In this document: positions 23,340 through 33,470 of the stretch, piece by piece | Numbering within the stretch: position 1 is the stretch's first letter | Layout: every line of letters starts with the position of its first letter | DNA from: Saccharomycopsis fibuligera x Saccharomycopsis cf. fibuligera | Taxonomy: Eukaryota > Ascomycota > Saccharomycetes > Ascoideales > Saccharomycopsidaceae | Direction: 5' to 3' | Assembly (NCBI GenBank): GCA_001936135.1 | Contig: CP012817.1 | Coordinates: 2,976,001-3,040,000 of the forward strand | DNA: 64,000 nucleotides | Position numbers and translations under genes: made by a program | Notes under the pieces: model-generated | Told to the model about the DNA's origin: nothing | Database searches by the model: none | What the model saw: the letters and a program-made list of their open reading frames with translations, nothing else

Positions 23340-24562
23340 GCACTATTATTGCTGCTATTATCATTATTGCCATTGAATGTATGGTTCGCGGTATTGTTAG
23401 TAGCACCGGCGATAGAAGAAGCGCCGCCTGAATTCTTGAAAATGGCAGCAAAGTCATAGAACAGCAAATGATGTTTGCTCAAACATCCCACCACGTACTG
23501 ATTATTGCTCCCCACAGCAGAAACATTCTGCAGCAAAGCCGAAGACAGAACCAGAACCACAGTGACTGGAGCTTCACTAGTCAATGGGTTAATAAACCCG
23601 GTAACCAGCCCTTTTTGAGCTGGTTCTGTGTACCCAGCGCCACCTTGCAAGTTGGACAAGTCGTATTTCTTGAACCATCCGTTGCTTCCAACAACAACGA
23701 GTTCAGATTGACCGTTGCTGAAAAACTCCACCACCTCTGCATTGGCATTGTAAGTATCATAAGTGGTTGGATATAAGGTGAGCACCCATTTTTTGTTTTT
23801 CCAGTCCAAGATACGAATAATGTTGGATGCTTCAAGCACCACCAAGTAGTCGTCATTTTTGAAGGTCGCAAACTTGATTTTGAGGCCAATGTTGTTCAAT
23901 TCGAACGTCAATGGTTGGTGACTGTTCAATGGATCATTGTAGATAATAACTTTCTTAGAGTCACCTGTGGTGGCTACTGTACCGTCGTTGTGCAAGTCAA
24001 TTGAGTTGATGCATTCAGAATGACTGAAATGCTTATCTTGTCCGAGCTTGTCGTACTGCAAATCTTGCAACCGTACCGTGGTGGAGCTAGCAGTGCCGTG
24101 GATGGTATTGTTTTCAGCAGAGTTACTGGTGTGGTCGATCAATAGTAACTCACTCGAGTCATAGGACGCCACAAGCAAGTATTTAGCATTGAATTTTATC
24201 AAGTCAATGGAATGCTTGAAGACCAGGGACAAGTCCAAGTAGTTCTTTTTGAAGATGTATTGCTTTTGCAATGTTGTGGGCAAAGTATAAGCTTGCCCAA
24301 CGTCGAGCGGAGACAATATCAAGACCTTCGAGTCAGCTGTACCAAGTGCAAGCGACTTAGAGTACCAGCCAGCAGTAGTTATTTGTTCTGCGATATTAAA
24401 ACTATTCTGGTTAGTCCTTTCCTGTTAATCAGTTGTCATGCGAAAGCAAAACACATACATGATGGCCAGCGCATCCTTGGTGACAGGATCCACAGAGTTC
24501 TGGTAGACCTCTGGTATTAGCACAGGGTTGGCTTCCTGCTGCTGTTTGACTTGCTGGGTCAT
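23150..24562 (-). CDS. Unassigned WD40/beta-propeller-like protein (one intron)
   Basis: I do not recognise the orthologue. The predicted protein is 451 aa. Exon 1 (24459-24562) encodes MTQQVKQQQEANPVLIPEVY and on. The intron 24402-24458 has donor GTATGT, a GACTAAC branch and acceptor AATAG; exon 2 starts at 24401 and reads in frame. WD-like blades are visible: DLIKFNAKYLLVASYDSSELLLID, INSIDLHNDGTVATTGDSKKVIIY, LKIKFATFKNDDYLVVLEASNIIRILDW and EVVEFFSNGQSELVVVGSNGWFKKYDLS. A 13-residue poly-Asn run (23300-23338) interrupts the last third. Overall shape (about 7 weak blades, no extra domain) would suit a Nup37-type nucleoporin or a Sec12-like propeller, but no diagnostic motif is visible. Divergent to VTI1, start codons 293 bp apart. 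Confidence 0.7.
23300..23338. repeat. (ATT)13 microsatellite coding poly-Asn
   Basis: Thirteen perfect units, read as AAT (Asn) on the minus strand within the propeller gene. Confidence 0.92.
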
Positions 24563-24855
24563 TGCCGCTGTCTTGTGGTATCTAACGCTACGTCTCTGCT
24601 CATATGAATGGGGTTCTTTGCCGCTAAAGTTTCGGTTTTGAATATTTTTGTTTTTGTTTACTGCAAGTGAATATGTATATGACTAATATATTACGTAATA
24701 TATATATCACATGACCTGATATTCTGGGCTGTAGAACGCAGCGGCAAAAGCTGGAGGGCGCCAAAAGATAGAAGACAGCAGCACCAAAGCAGAATGACAG
24801 CCAGTGATATGGCCACCAGTTACGCAATACGGACAATAATACCACAACATAGACC
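24563..24855. promoter_or_regulatory. Divergent promoter, propeller gene / VTI1
   Basis: 293 bp. It contains AT-rich TATATATATC ending in ATCACATGAC (24706-24715), an E-box-like site also found in other promoters of this window. Confidence 0.45.
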
Positions 24856-25723
24856 ATGTCAGAGCTCCTCAGCACATACGAGGCAGACTTCCAACTTGCA
24901 CACACGGAAGTTGAACAAAAGTTGGCTCAGGTGCCTTCTTTGGATGGCGGTAAGTGCCAATTAAATGAACAGATGAATGAATGAATGAATGAATGAATGA
25001 ATGAATGAATCTCATCGCATGACATATTCTACAGCAATAGCTAACACGCACAGCAGAGGCCAGACACTCCACTTTAAAAGAAATTGAGAGTTCCATTGAT
25101 GAGTTGAAAGAGATTGTAAGTACTTTGCTGGAAAGTAGCCAGCGACTCGCAAGCCAAGGTATCTGTCGTCTAACCCCATCAAGTATCACGCATTGTACTA
25201 ACCGCTACAGATTGGGTCTATGGACACCGAGATCTTGAGTTTGCCTTCCAACAATAGAGCAGCCTACAACGCCAAAATCAGAACATTTAGAACACAGCTA
25301 TCCAACCAGGAAAAACAGCTCAAAAAATACGAGGACGACGAAGATAGAAGACAGTTGTTCGGCAACCGCGGTGGCTCCCCGGCAGGCAGTGGCAACAACT
25401 ACAGCGACTTTGACCAAAGACAGTCGCTTTTAAAGAACAATGCCTCGTTGTCAAGAACCTCTGACAGACTTAGAGACAGCCAGAGAATTGCCAATGAGAC
25501 AGAAGACGTGGGCGCCAACATTTTGAACAATTTGAGAGGCCAAAGGGAGCAATTGCTCAACAGCAGAAATACTCTCATGGAGGCAGATGGCTACGTGGAC
25601 CGCAGCATTCGCACCCTCAGAACCATGAGCCGGAGAATGGCGGCCAATAAACTTATCAGTTACGCGATAATAGCGGTGCTCATCATCTTGATCTTCTTGG
25701 TGTTAATTAGCAAGTTCAGATGA
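24856..25723 (+). CDS. VTI1: v-SNARE Vti1 (two introns)
   Basis: Qb-SNARE for Golgi, endosome and vacuole fusion. Exons are 24856-24949 (MSELLSTYEADFQLAHTEVE...), 25054-25115 (...TLKEIESSIDELKEI) and 25211-25723. Introns have GTAAGT donors. Intron 1 has a GCTAAC branch and CACAG acceptor; intron 2 has TACTAAC and CTACAG. Phases match (1 then 0). The product is 222 aa. It shows the Vti1 N-terminal helical domain, a SNARE motif with SDRLRDSQRIANETEDVGANILNNL and the family-typical DGYVDRSIRTLRTMSRRM. A C-terminal anchor (about residues 198-219) ends LVLISKFR, nearly the same as yeast Vti1 (LVLFSKFK). Without the two short exons the protein would lack its N-terminal domain, which strongly supports the splicing model. 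Confidence 0.95.
24973..25010 (+). repeat. (ATGA)9.5 microsatellite inside VTI1 intron 1
   Basis: A 38-bp perfect tetranucleotide repeat filling over a third of the 104-bp intron. Confidence 0.92.
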
Positions 25724-26016
25724 GCGGCCTTAGAGAGTAGCTTTATGTATTCTGTTTTGATATTTTGATATTTGGTATCCGCCGGTATAATTGCATTGCG
25801 GCATTGTAGTGGCTATTACCATACTGTTTGCGGTTTGAGCGCCTCATCGCCGTTTGACAGGGCCGGGCAACCCTCCTTCCGGTGATGGCCATCACCTTGC
25901 CTCCAGCCCTTAATTTACCTTTACCTTTAGTCTTTTACTTTCATTTTATTTCAATTACGAACAATCAACGGCCAACATCCGCTAATTTTCTATCTGCTGC
26001 TATCTAACATTTCTCT
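25724..26016. promoter_or_regulatory. VTI1 3' flank and SIN3 promoter
   Basis: 293 bp. A CTCATCGC octamer at 25843-25850 matches the one in the PHO23 promoter (4055-4062). A CT/T-rich stretch follows, up to the SIN3 start. Confidence 0.4.
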
Positions 26017-29000
26017 ATGACTGACGAATACTATCCGCAGCAACAGCAGCAGCAGCTGCTGCTGTTGCTGCTGCAGCTGCAGCCGCAACAGCTACACGGA
26101 TCCAAACGGCTCAACATTGAAGATGCCCTTTCGTATCTAGACCAAGTCAAGTCTCAATTCCAAAAGCAGCCAGATGTCTACAATAAATTTTTGGATATAA
26201 TGAAAGATTTCAACACTCAAAGAATTGATACGCCGGGAGTCATTGAAAGAGTCGCTAATCTATTCAAAGGTCATCCTGTGCTTGTTGAAGGATTCAATAC
26301 TTTCCTACCTTCTGGTTTCAATATTGTTTGCTCTTCTGATCCCAAAGATCCTCATAATATTAGAGTCACTACTCCTAGTGGGATAGTAACTGCTAACTCA
26401 GATGACAATTACTCTGCCGTGCGCTCAATGGTTCCTCCTGTTGCTACTGATACTACTTACCCAGCGCATTACAACATTGCTAACAGAACTGCAGGCAGTG
26501 CAATTGGTGTTGTTGCTCAGGACCATATCAACCGCCTCAATGCATCAGCTTATAGCAATAGCAGTCAAGTACAGCCGCCTTTACCTAGAGAGTATAATCG
26601 TAGTTATCACCCACATTACTCAAGCTATGAGACTGGTAATAACGGCTCCACCGAAGTGCTAGTGGAAATGGATGATGCCATCGGCTACGTAAACAAAATT
26701 AAACTTAGATTTACTAATGAACCCCACATTTACAAAAGCTTTTTGGACTTGTTGCAAACATACCGCAGAGAGCAAAGACCAATTCAAGAAGTTTATGCCC
26801 AAGTTGCAATGCTTTTTCAAGACGCTCCGGATTTGTTGGCAGATTTCAAGAAATTTTTGCCCGATCCTGATACAATGGAAATGGGTCAAACTTTTGATCA
26901 AAATCTAGCAGCAGGGTCACATACGCTACCTGGAGCAGTAGAGAGTGCTTCAAAGGGAATTTCTCGCCTTCCTGGTGTTGCATGTTATGATGGTGAGGGT
27001 GTAGTGCAAGCGTCAGTTCCTCCATTGAAGCAGCAAGCAAAGCAAGGTCTACGACCCGCTTTTCAGCCTAATCAGCATCTGTATCAACAAAATTCACCAT
27101 CTCCTCCAAAACAACAACCTCCACTTGCTCTTCGGGAGTCTCCTCCTCAATCACAAGAGTATATTCAATTACCACCATATGGGAACTTTCAATCCCCTGT
27201 TAAGGGAAAGACTACCCAAGCACTCAAACAAGAACCTCAAATTTCTATTCCACCATTACAACCGCCACCGCCACCTCCTCATCCTATACATACTTCATTT
27301 GATAATTCTGGTTACTTGAGTGAAAGAGAGACCCTTAAACCAGACTTTATTAATCAGCGCAAGTTATCGCAACACCAGATACCGTATATCAACCCTACAG
27401 ATCACTCTTTTGGACAAAAAAAAATCACCAACAACAGCCTTGATGAAGAATTAACTTTTTTCGATAAAGTTAGAAAACATATCAATAATAAAATCACATA
27501 CAACGATTTTCTCAAATTACTAAACCTATACAGCAACGGCATTATTGATAAAAAAATGCTCGTTGATAGGATTGAATCGTTTATTGGTGATTCAGTGGAA
27601 TTGCTCAGTTGGTTCAAAAAATTCGTCCAGTTCAACAATACCCCGTATCATATTGAAAATATTGAATTCAAAAAGCGTCGACTTGAATTGGGGCTTTGCA
27701 AAGGATATGGCTCTTACCGTCAGCTACCGAAAACTGAAACCTACATGCCATGCTCTGGTAGGGATGAAATGTGCTGGGAGGTACTCAACGACGAATGGGT
27801 TAGTCATCCATCTTGGGAATCTGAAGAAAGTGGATACATTGCTCATCGTAAGAATCAATATGAAGAAAATTTGTATCGAGTTGAAGATGAACGGCATATG
27901 TATGATTTTCAGATGGAGAATAATTCTCGCACCATTCAGACTTTGGAAGTGATTGCTCATAAAATTGCTAATATGACTGATGAAGAAAAGAAAAAATTCA
28001 AATTACCAGATGGACTAGGTCATACTTCAAAAACCATTTACAAGAAAAATATTCGGTTTATTTACGGACCTGAGAAAGGGTTTAAAGTCATTGATGCATT
28101 ACATGAGACTCCAGCCATTGCTGTTCCCATAGTATTAAAAAGATTGAAACAAAAGGATGAAGAATGGCGCAAATCCCATCGTGAATGGAATGATACTTGG
28201 CGAGGTCAAGTGTTGAAATTGTATTATAAGTCATTGGACCATTTAGGGTTAACATTTAAGCAAACTGATAAAAAATTGCTAACTACAAAACAACTAATTT
28301 CTGAACTAAGCACCGTCAAAGTTGAAAGCAACAGTAAACGGGTTATTCCTTTGGCACCCAAGCCACGAGAACAACTAGAATATAACTTTGATGATAAAGA
28401 AGTGTTGGTAGATATCAGTCGGTTAGCAATGACTTGGATTCGGATAAGTTCATACCTGGCTAATGATAAGTTGAAGCTAAGTGATTTTTTTAACTCTTTT
28501 CTAGGATTGTTTTTCAATTTGGATGATGATATTATTGAAAGGTTGCGAAAGTTGACAGGAAGCAACAGCAACAATATCAACGACAATAACAACAGCAACC
28601 ATCACCAAAATTCTGATATTCCGGAAGAAGAAGATCTGGCTTCATCAGTTAGTAGTGCAACTGCCACTCCAACTCCAGGGCCACCATCAACTCTGCTGCT
28701 GCTTTTATCTGCGCCTGCATCTTCGGTTGCATCTACGTTTGCATCTTCATCTGCGTCGGCGTCCAGCTTAGGGTTCACTCCTTCATCAACATTAAGATCT
28801 CCTCAAAAGAAAGTTTCTGACCTGCAAACTATCAACCCTAGAAAAAGGTACCGCGAGCCTGATTTGCTAAGAAATGTTTTGCGCAGAAACAAAAAGTTAA
28901 ATACTCGGTACAAAGAATACGGCAGTGGTGCTGGAAGCGGTGGCGTTTCTAGCAATAGCCCCTTCAAAGATGACATGTCAGATGCTCATGTAGAAGACGA

Positions 29001-30204
29001 ACTTTTCGATGATGTTTCTAGGGCAGGAGAAACTTGGATCCAAACCATATCAAAAGATAATTCTACTACAGAGCCGGATGAATCAATCATACAGGGCAAG
29101 TCAGCTAAACGGTCAGTTTACAACTTATTTGGCAATACTACTATATACGTGTTCTTTCGATATCTACGAACCCTTTACGACAGACTACTTGAATTGAAAT
29201 TAATGAATGGTGCAATGGAAAAGGAAATCCAGAATCGCACTGCTTCACCCTACGCACAGGATTTGGATTTGATGTCGCATCAATTGGAAGATTTGGGCAT
29301 TAATATCACAGGCAAAAACTGCTATCAGCAGGTACTTGATATGTCAGTTAGACTAATCGAGGGCACAATAGAACATCAATGGTTTGAAGAATCACTTCGA
29401 ATAGAATATCGCAACAAAGCATTCAAACTTTTCACGGTAGACAAAGTGGTCCAAGGTTTGGTCAAGCATATGCATAATATTACATCGGACCACAAGAGCA
29501 GCGAGATAATGTTATTGTTTGAACAAGATCGTACTGCGTTGACTACAACAACAAGGCAACAGATAATTTATCGGATGAGGGTGCGTCAGTTGATGAATCT
29601 AGAAGAAAATATGTTTAGAATTCAATACAACGAGTTGACAAATGACGTTCTTTTGCAGTTTGTCGCATTGGGAGATTTGACATTGAACGATAAACGCAAT
29701 CAGCAAGAACAATACGATTACTATTTGACAACATACTTAATGAGTCACCCAACAGAAGGAGTGCCGGTAGACAGTTTGAATCTACCATTCAAGGGGAGCT
29801 CTGTTCTAAACAGCGAATCAGAAGTATCTGTTGACGGGTACACTGATTCACAGTTGAGGATCAACATTGACGAAGAGTCTTACAAGTTGTGCTTTACGCC
29901 TGGTTCTAGAGATGAATACACTAGGTACACGGTGTATAATAATCCAATTCATGGAAAGACCAAAAGTGCAGGAAAACATGAGAAGCGTTTTTTTGAGAAA
30001 GTATTGGATGGAGAGTTTGGGTGGAAAAATGGTCTTGAAGATTACCAAATTAGTCTGGGGTTGGCACGTTTTGAACTGTTGGTAAAGGGCAACGCTGCTG
30101 TATCTGAAGAAGCTGCCAAAGAGGTGCAAGTGCCTGTTGAAAAGCCTGTTGACAAGACTAAGGAACCTGATGAGGTCATTGAAATACCTGCTAAGAACGA
30201 TTAG
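26017..30204 (+). CDS. SIN3: Sin3 corepressor scaffold of the Rpd3 histone deacetylase
   Basis: Scaffold of the Rpd3L/Rpd3S deacetylase complexes. Three paired amphipathic helix domains are visible. PAH1 is at about residues 27-98 (LNIEDALSYLDQVKSQF, FNTFLPSGF), PAH2 at about 215-285 (VEMDDAIGYVNKIKLRF, FKKFLPDP) and PAH3 at about 475-545 (FFDKVRKHINNKITYNDFLKLL). The HDAC-interaction domain follows at about 560-680, with the diagnostic YGSYRQLPKTE, CWEVLNDEWVSHP and NQYEENLYRVEDERHMYDF. The Sin3 C-terminal domain continues to about 1360. 1395 aa, within the family range. The extreme N-terminus is a CAG tract running straight into a CTG tract (Gln, then Ser under the CUG-Ser code). A second CTG-rich patch near codon 893 sits in a Ser/Pro/Thr-rich linker. 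Confidence 0.96.
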   Translation: MTDEYYPQQQQQQLLLLLLQLQPQQLHGSKRLNIEDALSYLDQVKSQFQKQPDVYNKFLDIMKDFNTQRIDTPGVIERVANLFKGHPVLVEGFNTFLPSGFNIVCSSDPKDPHNIRVTTPSGIVTANSDDNYSAVRSMVPPVATDTTYPAHYNIANRTAGSAIGVVAQDHINRLNASAYSNSSQVQPPLPREYNRSYHPHYSSYETGNNGSTEVLVEMDDAIGYVNKIKLRFTNEPHIYKSFLDLLQTYRREQRPIQEVYAQVAMLFQDAPDLLADFKKFLPDPDTMEMGQTFDQNLAAGSHTLPGAVESASKGISRLPGVACYDGEGVVQASVPPLKQQAKQGLRPAFQPNQHLYQQNSPSPPKQQPPLALRESPPQSQEYIQLPPYGNFQSPVKGKTTQALKQEPQISIPPLQPPPPPPHPIHTSFDNSGYLSERETLKPDFINQRKLSQHQIPYINPTDHSFGQKKITNNSLDEELTFFDKVRKHINNKITYNDFLKLLNLYSNGIIDKKMLVDRIESFIGDSVELLSWFKKFVQFNNTPYHIENIEFKKRRLELGLCKGYGSYRQLPKTETYMPCSGRDEMCWEVLNDEWVSHPSWESEESGYIAHRKNQYEENLYRVEDERHMYDFQMENNSRTIQTLEVIAHKIANMTDEEKKKFKLPDGLGHTSKTIYKKNIRFIYGPEKGFKVIDALHETPAIAVPIVLKRLKQKDEEWRKSHREWNDTWRGQVLKLYYKSLDHLGLTFKQTDKKLLTTKQLISELSTVKVESNSKRVIPLAPKPREQLEYNFDDKEVLVDISRLAMTWIRISSYLANDKLKLSDFFNSFLGLFFNLDDDIIERLRKLTGSNSNNINDNNNSNHHQNSDIPEEEDLASSVSSATATPTPGPPSTLLLLLSAPASSVASTFASSSASASSLGFTPSSTLRSPQKKVSDLQTINPRKRYREPDLLRNVLRRNKKLNTRYKEYGSGAGSGGVSSNSPFKDDMSDAHVEDELFDDVSRAGETWIQTISKDNSTTEPDESIIQGKSAKRSVYNLFGNTTIYVFFRYLRTLYDRLLELKLMNGAMEKEIQNRTASPYAQDLDLMSHQLEDLGINITGKNCYQQVLDMSVRLIEGTIEHQWFEESLRIEYRNKAFKLFTVDKVVQGLVKHMHNITSDHKSSEIMLLFEQDRTALTTTTRQQIIYRMRVRQLMNLEENMFRIQYNELTNDVLLQFVALGDLTLNDKRNQQEQYDYYLTTYLMSHPTEGVPVDSLNLPFKGSSVLNSESEVSVDGYTDSQLRINIDEESYKLCFTPGSRDEYTRYTVYNNPIHGKTKSAGKHEKRFFEKVLDGEFGWKNGLEDYQISLGLARFELLVKGNAAVSEEAAKEVQVPVEKPVDKTKEPDEVIEIPAKND
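26038..26073 (+). repeat. CAG/CTG inverted trinucleotide block at the SIN3 start
   Basis: CAG-CAA-(CAG)4 is followed immediately by (CTG)3-TTG-(CTG)2. The two 18-nt halves are inverted copies with two mismatches and could fold into a hairpin in DNA or mRNA, seven codons after the start. Confidence 0.8.
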
Positions 30205-30962
30205 CCCAACCTTTGCTATACGTTTCTTTTTTTATTTGTTTTCCCCTTTTTTAAAAAAAGAGACCTTCTTGCTTTACTTTTTTACTTTTGCTGGTGTGTT
30301 TATTTTGCTAGGTGTGGGTATTTACAAGAATTTGGCTAAGCTTCTCATATCTGGAATGGAATAATTCAATACTGATTTATATCAAATCATAGATCTGTGG
30401 TCTGTGTATGTAACGCCATGCTGGTACTTGTACTGTGTCCTGTGGTAGAAACCACTCAACTTTGAGCGTGCTCTGGAAGGCATGGTATTGATATTGAGAC
30501 CCCACAAAGGCGCCATGGAACAGAAGCAGCAAAATGAATAGTGTGATTTACGAGTCAGCTAAGTATACGTTTTGTTATGTAGTCGTGATCAGCAAATGGG
30601 TCTTTGCTGCTCATCATGGAGCTTCAAAAAATTTCAGTTCAATTGGTGAATCAGGAGAGATTAAAAGGCTATTCTCGCTTACAGAAGATAGTACTAGTCT
30701 TGGCTTTATACAGTAGTCATACGCACCAACAAACATCAAAGCTGTAAATAGATGCTGCCGACATAATATTGAGCACTTTACACCAAAACTGCGCTTCCTG
30801 CATCCCCCGTCTTGTCGGAGCTCAAACTTTGAGATTTTTCTTTGCTGCTGCCCGTCCTTAATCTTATTTCAGACAAATTCAGTTGTACATTACACATTTC
30901 AAAATCACATCACTAAGGAAAATTGAAAAGACACAATAGATAATATTATTTATAACAACATA
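30205..30962. other. Spacer SIN3 to first dehydrogenase
   Basis: 758 bp. T/A-rich 3' flank of SIN3, then the promoter of the first dehydrogenase. No RNA gene, repeat or additional coding region is supported. Confidence 0.55.
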
Positions 30963-31784
30963 ATGTCTTTTGGTCCTGCTGCTGCTGCTAGATTGTCTGA
31001 GAAAACAGTTCTCATTACCGGTGCTTCCAGTGGCATTGGCAAGGCCACTGCTGCGGAATTCGCAGACTCCTGCAATGGTAATATCAAGCTAATATTGACC
31101 GCTAGAAGAATGGAAAAGCTCCAATCTTTGAAAGAAGAGCTAGAAAAAAAGTATCCACATATTCAAATACTTAATCAATCGCTCGATGTATCGGACATAA
31201 AATCTGTCAAGTCCTTTTTTGCGGCACTTCCGCTTAATTTCCAAGATATTGACATTCTTGTCAACAACGCCGGTATCGCTTTAGGCTACGAGCATGTGGG
31301 CGACATTAACCCAGCAGATATTGACAAAGTATACAGCACAAACGTCATTGGCAACATTGCGATAGTTCAGCACGTTGTATCGCATTTCAAGACAAAAAAC
31401 TCTGGTGACGTGGTGCAAATTGGCTCTATTGCCGGTAGAGACTCATACGTTGGTGGATCCATTTACTGCTCTTCCAAAGCTGCGTTGAACGCCTTTACTA
31501 GTTCGTTGAGAAAAGAGCTAATTTCTACCAAGATCAGAGTCATTGAGATTCAGCCGGGAGCAGTGGATACAGAGTTTCATACGGTTCGCTTAAGAGGCGA
31601 TGAGGAAAAAGCAAAGAAAATTTGTGTTTCTGAACCACTATACCCGAAAGATATTGCTGAGAGTGTTGTTTATGCTGTTTCCAGAAGACAAAACGTGGTT
31701 GTTGCAGAAGCATTGATGTTGCCATCGGGCCAAGCAGGCTCCGGAAGCTTGTATTGGCGTGATCCAAATTGGAATAAAGATTAG
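30963..31784 (+). CDS. NADP-dependent short-chain dehydrogenase (YMR226C type), copy 1
   Basis: Classical SDR expected to oxidise or reduce 3-hydroxy acids and serine-type substrates with NADP(H), as yeast Ymr226c and bacterial YdfG do. 273 aa, standard length. The cofactor motif TGASSGIG begins at Gly20. NNAG is at 101-104, and the catalytic triad reads Ser155, Tyr168 and Lys172 (YCSSK). LTARR after strand 2 favours NADP. The orthology blocks are [43 protein letters not shown] and SRRQNVVVAEAL. Start ATG 30963 aligns with yeast MSQGRKAAERL. The neighbour at 32649 is a close paralogue on the same strand, so the pair arose by tandem duplication. No membrane segment or targeting signal is visible. 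Confidence 0.9.
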   Translation: MSFGPAAAARLSEKTVLITGASSGIGKATAAEFADSCNGNIKLILTARRMEKLQSLKEELEKKYPHIQILNQSLDVSDIKSVKSFFAALPLNFQDIDILVNNAGIALGYEHVGDINPADIDKVYSTNVIGNIAIVQHVVSHFKTKNSGDVVQIGSIAGRDSYVGGSIYCSSKAALNAFTSSLRKELISTKIRVIEIQPGAVDTEFHTVRLRGDEEKAKKICVSEPLYPKDIAESVVYAVSRRQNVVVAEALMLPSGQAGSGSLYWRDPNWNKD

Positions 31785-32648
31785 ACTCGGCAGTTGGCCG
31801 GTGTATCAGGAGGCATTATGCTATGCACTCACATATGTATCGAGTCAAAATCTTTAATGTGGAAACTTTTTACGTAACTAGACAATTTTCGGACGACCTT
31901 CAAATAAAATTAAGCCATTATAAAGTTAACATCCTAATTTTGATGTGCGGTAGCAAAATAATCTGAGGGACCAGAACACTCAAAGCAAGTCAGAGTCAAT
32001 ACTGGTCTCTAGTAAAAAAAAATAAAAAAATAAATAAATAAATAAATACTCAAATTTTAAGAAGCCAGTCGACAAACCGATACTAGCACCGATAAGCCTG
32101 TTTGATATTTTTCTTTTACATCTTTTCCATCTTTGAAGTGAACCGGTCTTGAGGACTTTGTAGGCCCACAGGGATAGATACTGCTGTGCTTTAGAGGAGC
32201 CCAGGCAGGTTTTCCACCTTCTCAATAAACATAAACATTCCCGTTCGCGCGAGAATCTCCGATTCCGAATCACCTTCTTGCACTAATGAGCACCAGCATA
32301 TGGCCCACAACAGCTACTCTACACCCTCTGCCACCTTAAAGCTGCTTTTCAGACTTAAACAATTGATTGAATAGATTATCAGTATTTACATAATACCTGC
32401 TTTGGTCTATTTTGGCTAAACCAGGCTACAAAGTGTGCCTCCGTTAACAATTGCAAATTGAAATAGGAGAAAATCGCCCGCTGCACGCTCATCGCCACAG
32501 TTTTCGCACTTTTGCAAGACATAAAAATTGCCCCATTTGCTCTTCAAATTCCCCTCCTCTTTTTCTCTCATCCCCCAGAGCCTTTTTAAACATCACATTC
32601 AATTCAATTCAGCTCATACGCCAACATCTCCCATTGATTCTTCAAACA
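31785..32648. other. Spacer between the two dehydrogenase genes
   Basis: 864 bp with no supported gene. A short (AAAT)n-like stretch lies near 32015-32045. The last 190 bp form a C/T-rich leader to the second gene that is open in frame from 32451 but does not resemble the family. Confidence 0.55.
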
Positions 32649-33470
32649 ATGCCTTTTGGATCTGCTGCTGCGGCTCGTCTTTCAGGCAAAACCATTCTCA
32701 TCACCGGTGCCTCCAGCGGCATTGGCAAGGCCACTGCGTCTGAGTTCGCCGAGTCCTCGGAAGGCAAAGTCAACCTCATTTTGACCGCTAGAAGAGAGGA
32801 AAAACTTGATTCCTTGAAATCAGAACTAGAACAAAAATACCCAGGTATAATCAAGATCCATACTCAATTCCTTGATGTTTCCGATATCAAATCAATCAAA
32901 CCGTTTTTTGCTAATCTTCCAACAGATTTCAAAGATATTGACATTCTCGTTAACAATGCAGGCTTAGCTCTTGGTAACGATCAAGTAGGTGACATTGCGC
33001 AATCCGACATCGACACTGTCTTCAACACCAATGTTCTCGGCAATATTGAAGTTGTGCAAACCCTCTTACCATATTTCAAGCAAAAAAATGCTGGCGACAT
33101 TGTTCAGCTTGGCTCAATTGCCGGCAGAGATGCCTATACTGGTGGATCCATCTACTGTGCTTCAAAATTCGCCTTGAATGCATTTACTAACTCGTTGAGA
33201 AAAGAGTTAATTTCCACCAAAATTAGAGTCATTGAAATTCAGCCTGGTGCTGTTGAAACTGAATTCAGTAAAGTTAGGTTAAGAGGCGACGAAGAAAAGG
33301 CCAAAGCGGTTTACGTTGCTGAACCATTGTACCCTGAGGATATCGCTGATAGTATTGTTTATGCGGTCTCTAGAAGACAGAATGTGGTTATTGCTGAATC
33401 TTTGATTTTCCCTAGTAACCAAGCCGGGGCTGGAGGCTTAAGATGGGCCGATCCAAACTGGAAGAATTAG
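32649..33470 (+). CDS. NADP-dependent short-chain dehydrogenase (YMR226C type), copy 2
   Basis: Tandem paralogue of the gene at 30963, also 273 aa, with the same motif order: TGASSGIG near residue 20, [13 protein letters not shown] and catalytic YCASK. It is closer to yeast Ymr226c than copy 1 at several places ([39 protein letters not shown]), suggesting that copy 2 keeps the ancestral role and copy 1 has drifted. I chose ATG 32649 because copy 1 and yeast both start there ([14 protein letters not shown]). An in-frame upstream start at 32451 would add 66 residues without family support. NADP-dependent oxidoreductase of small hydroxy acids is the expected activity; substrate is not readable from sequence. 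Confidence 0.92.
   Translation: MPFGSAAAARLSGKTILITGASSGIGKATASEFAESSEGKVNLILTARREEKLDSLKSELEQKYPGIIKIHTQFLDVSDIKSIKPFFANLPTDFKDIDILVNNAGLALGNDQVGDIAQSDIDTVFNTNVLGNIEVVQTLLPYFKQKNAGDIVQLGSIAGRDAYTGGSIYCASKFALNAFTNSLRKELISTKIRVIEIQPGAVETEFSKVRLRGDEEKAKAVYVAEPLYPEDIADSIVYAVSRRQNVVIAESLIFPSNQAGAGGLRWADPNWKN

Noticed and set aside
25009-25018. CTCATCGC in VTI1 intron 1 as a third shared promoter motif
   Set aside because: Lies inside an intron next to a microsatellite, so probably incidental.
32451-32648. 66-residue N-terminal extension of dehydrogenase copy 2
   Set aside because: Not present in copy 1 or in yeast; composition is that of a C/T-rich leader.
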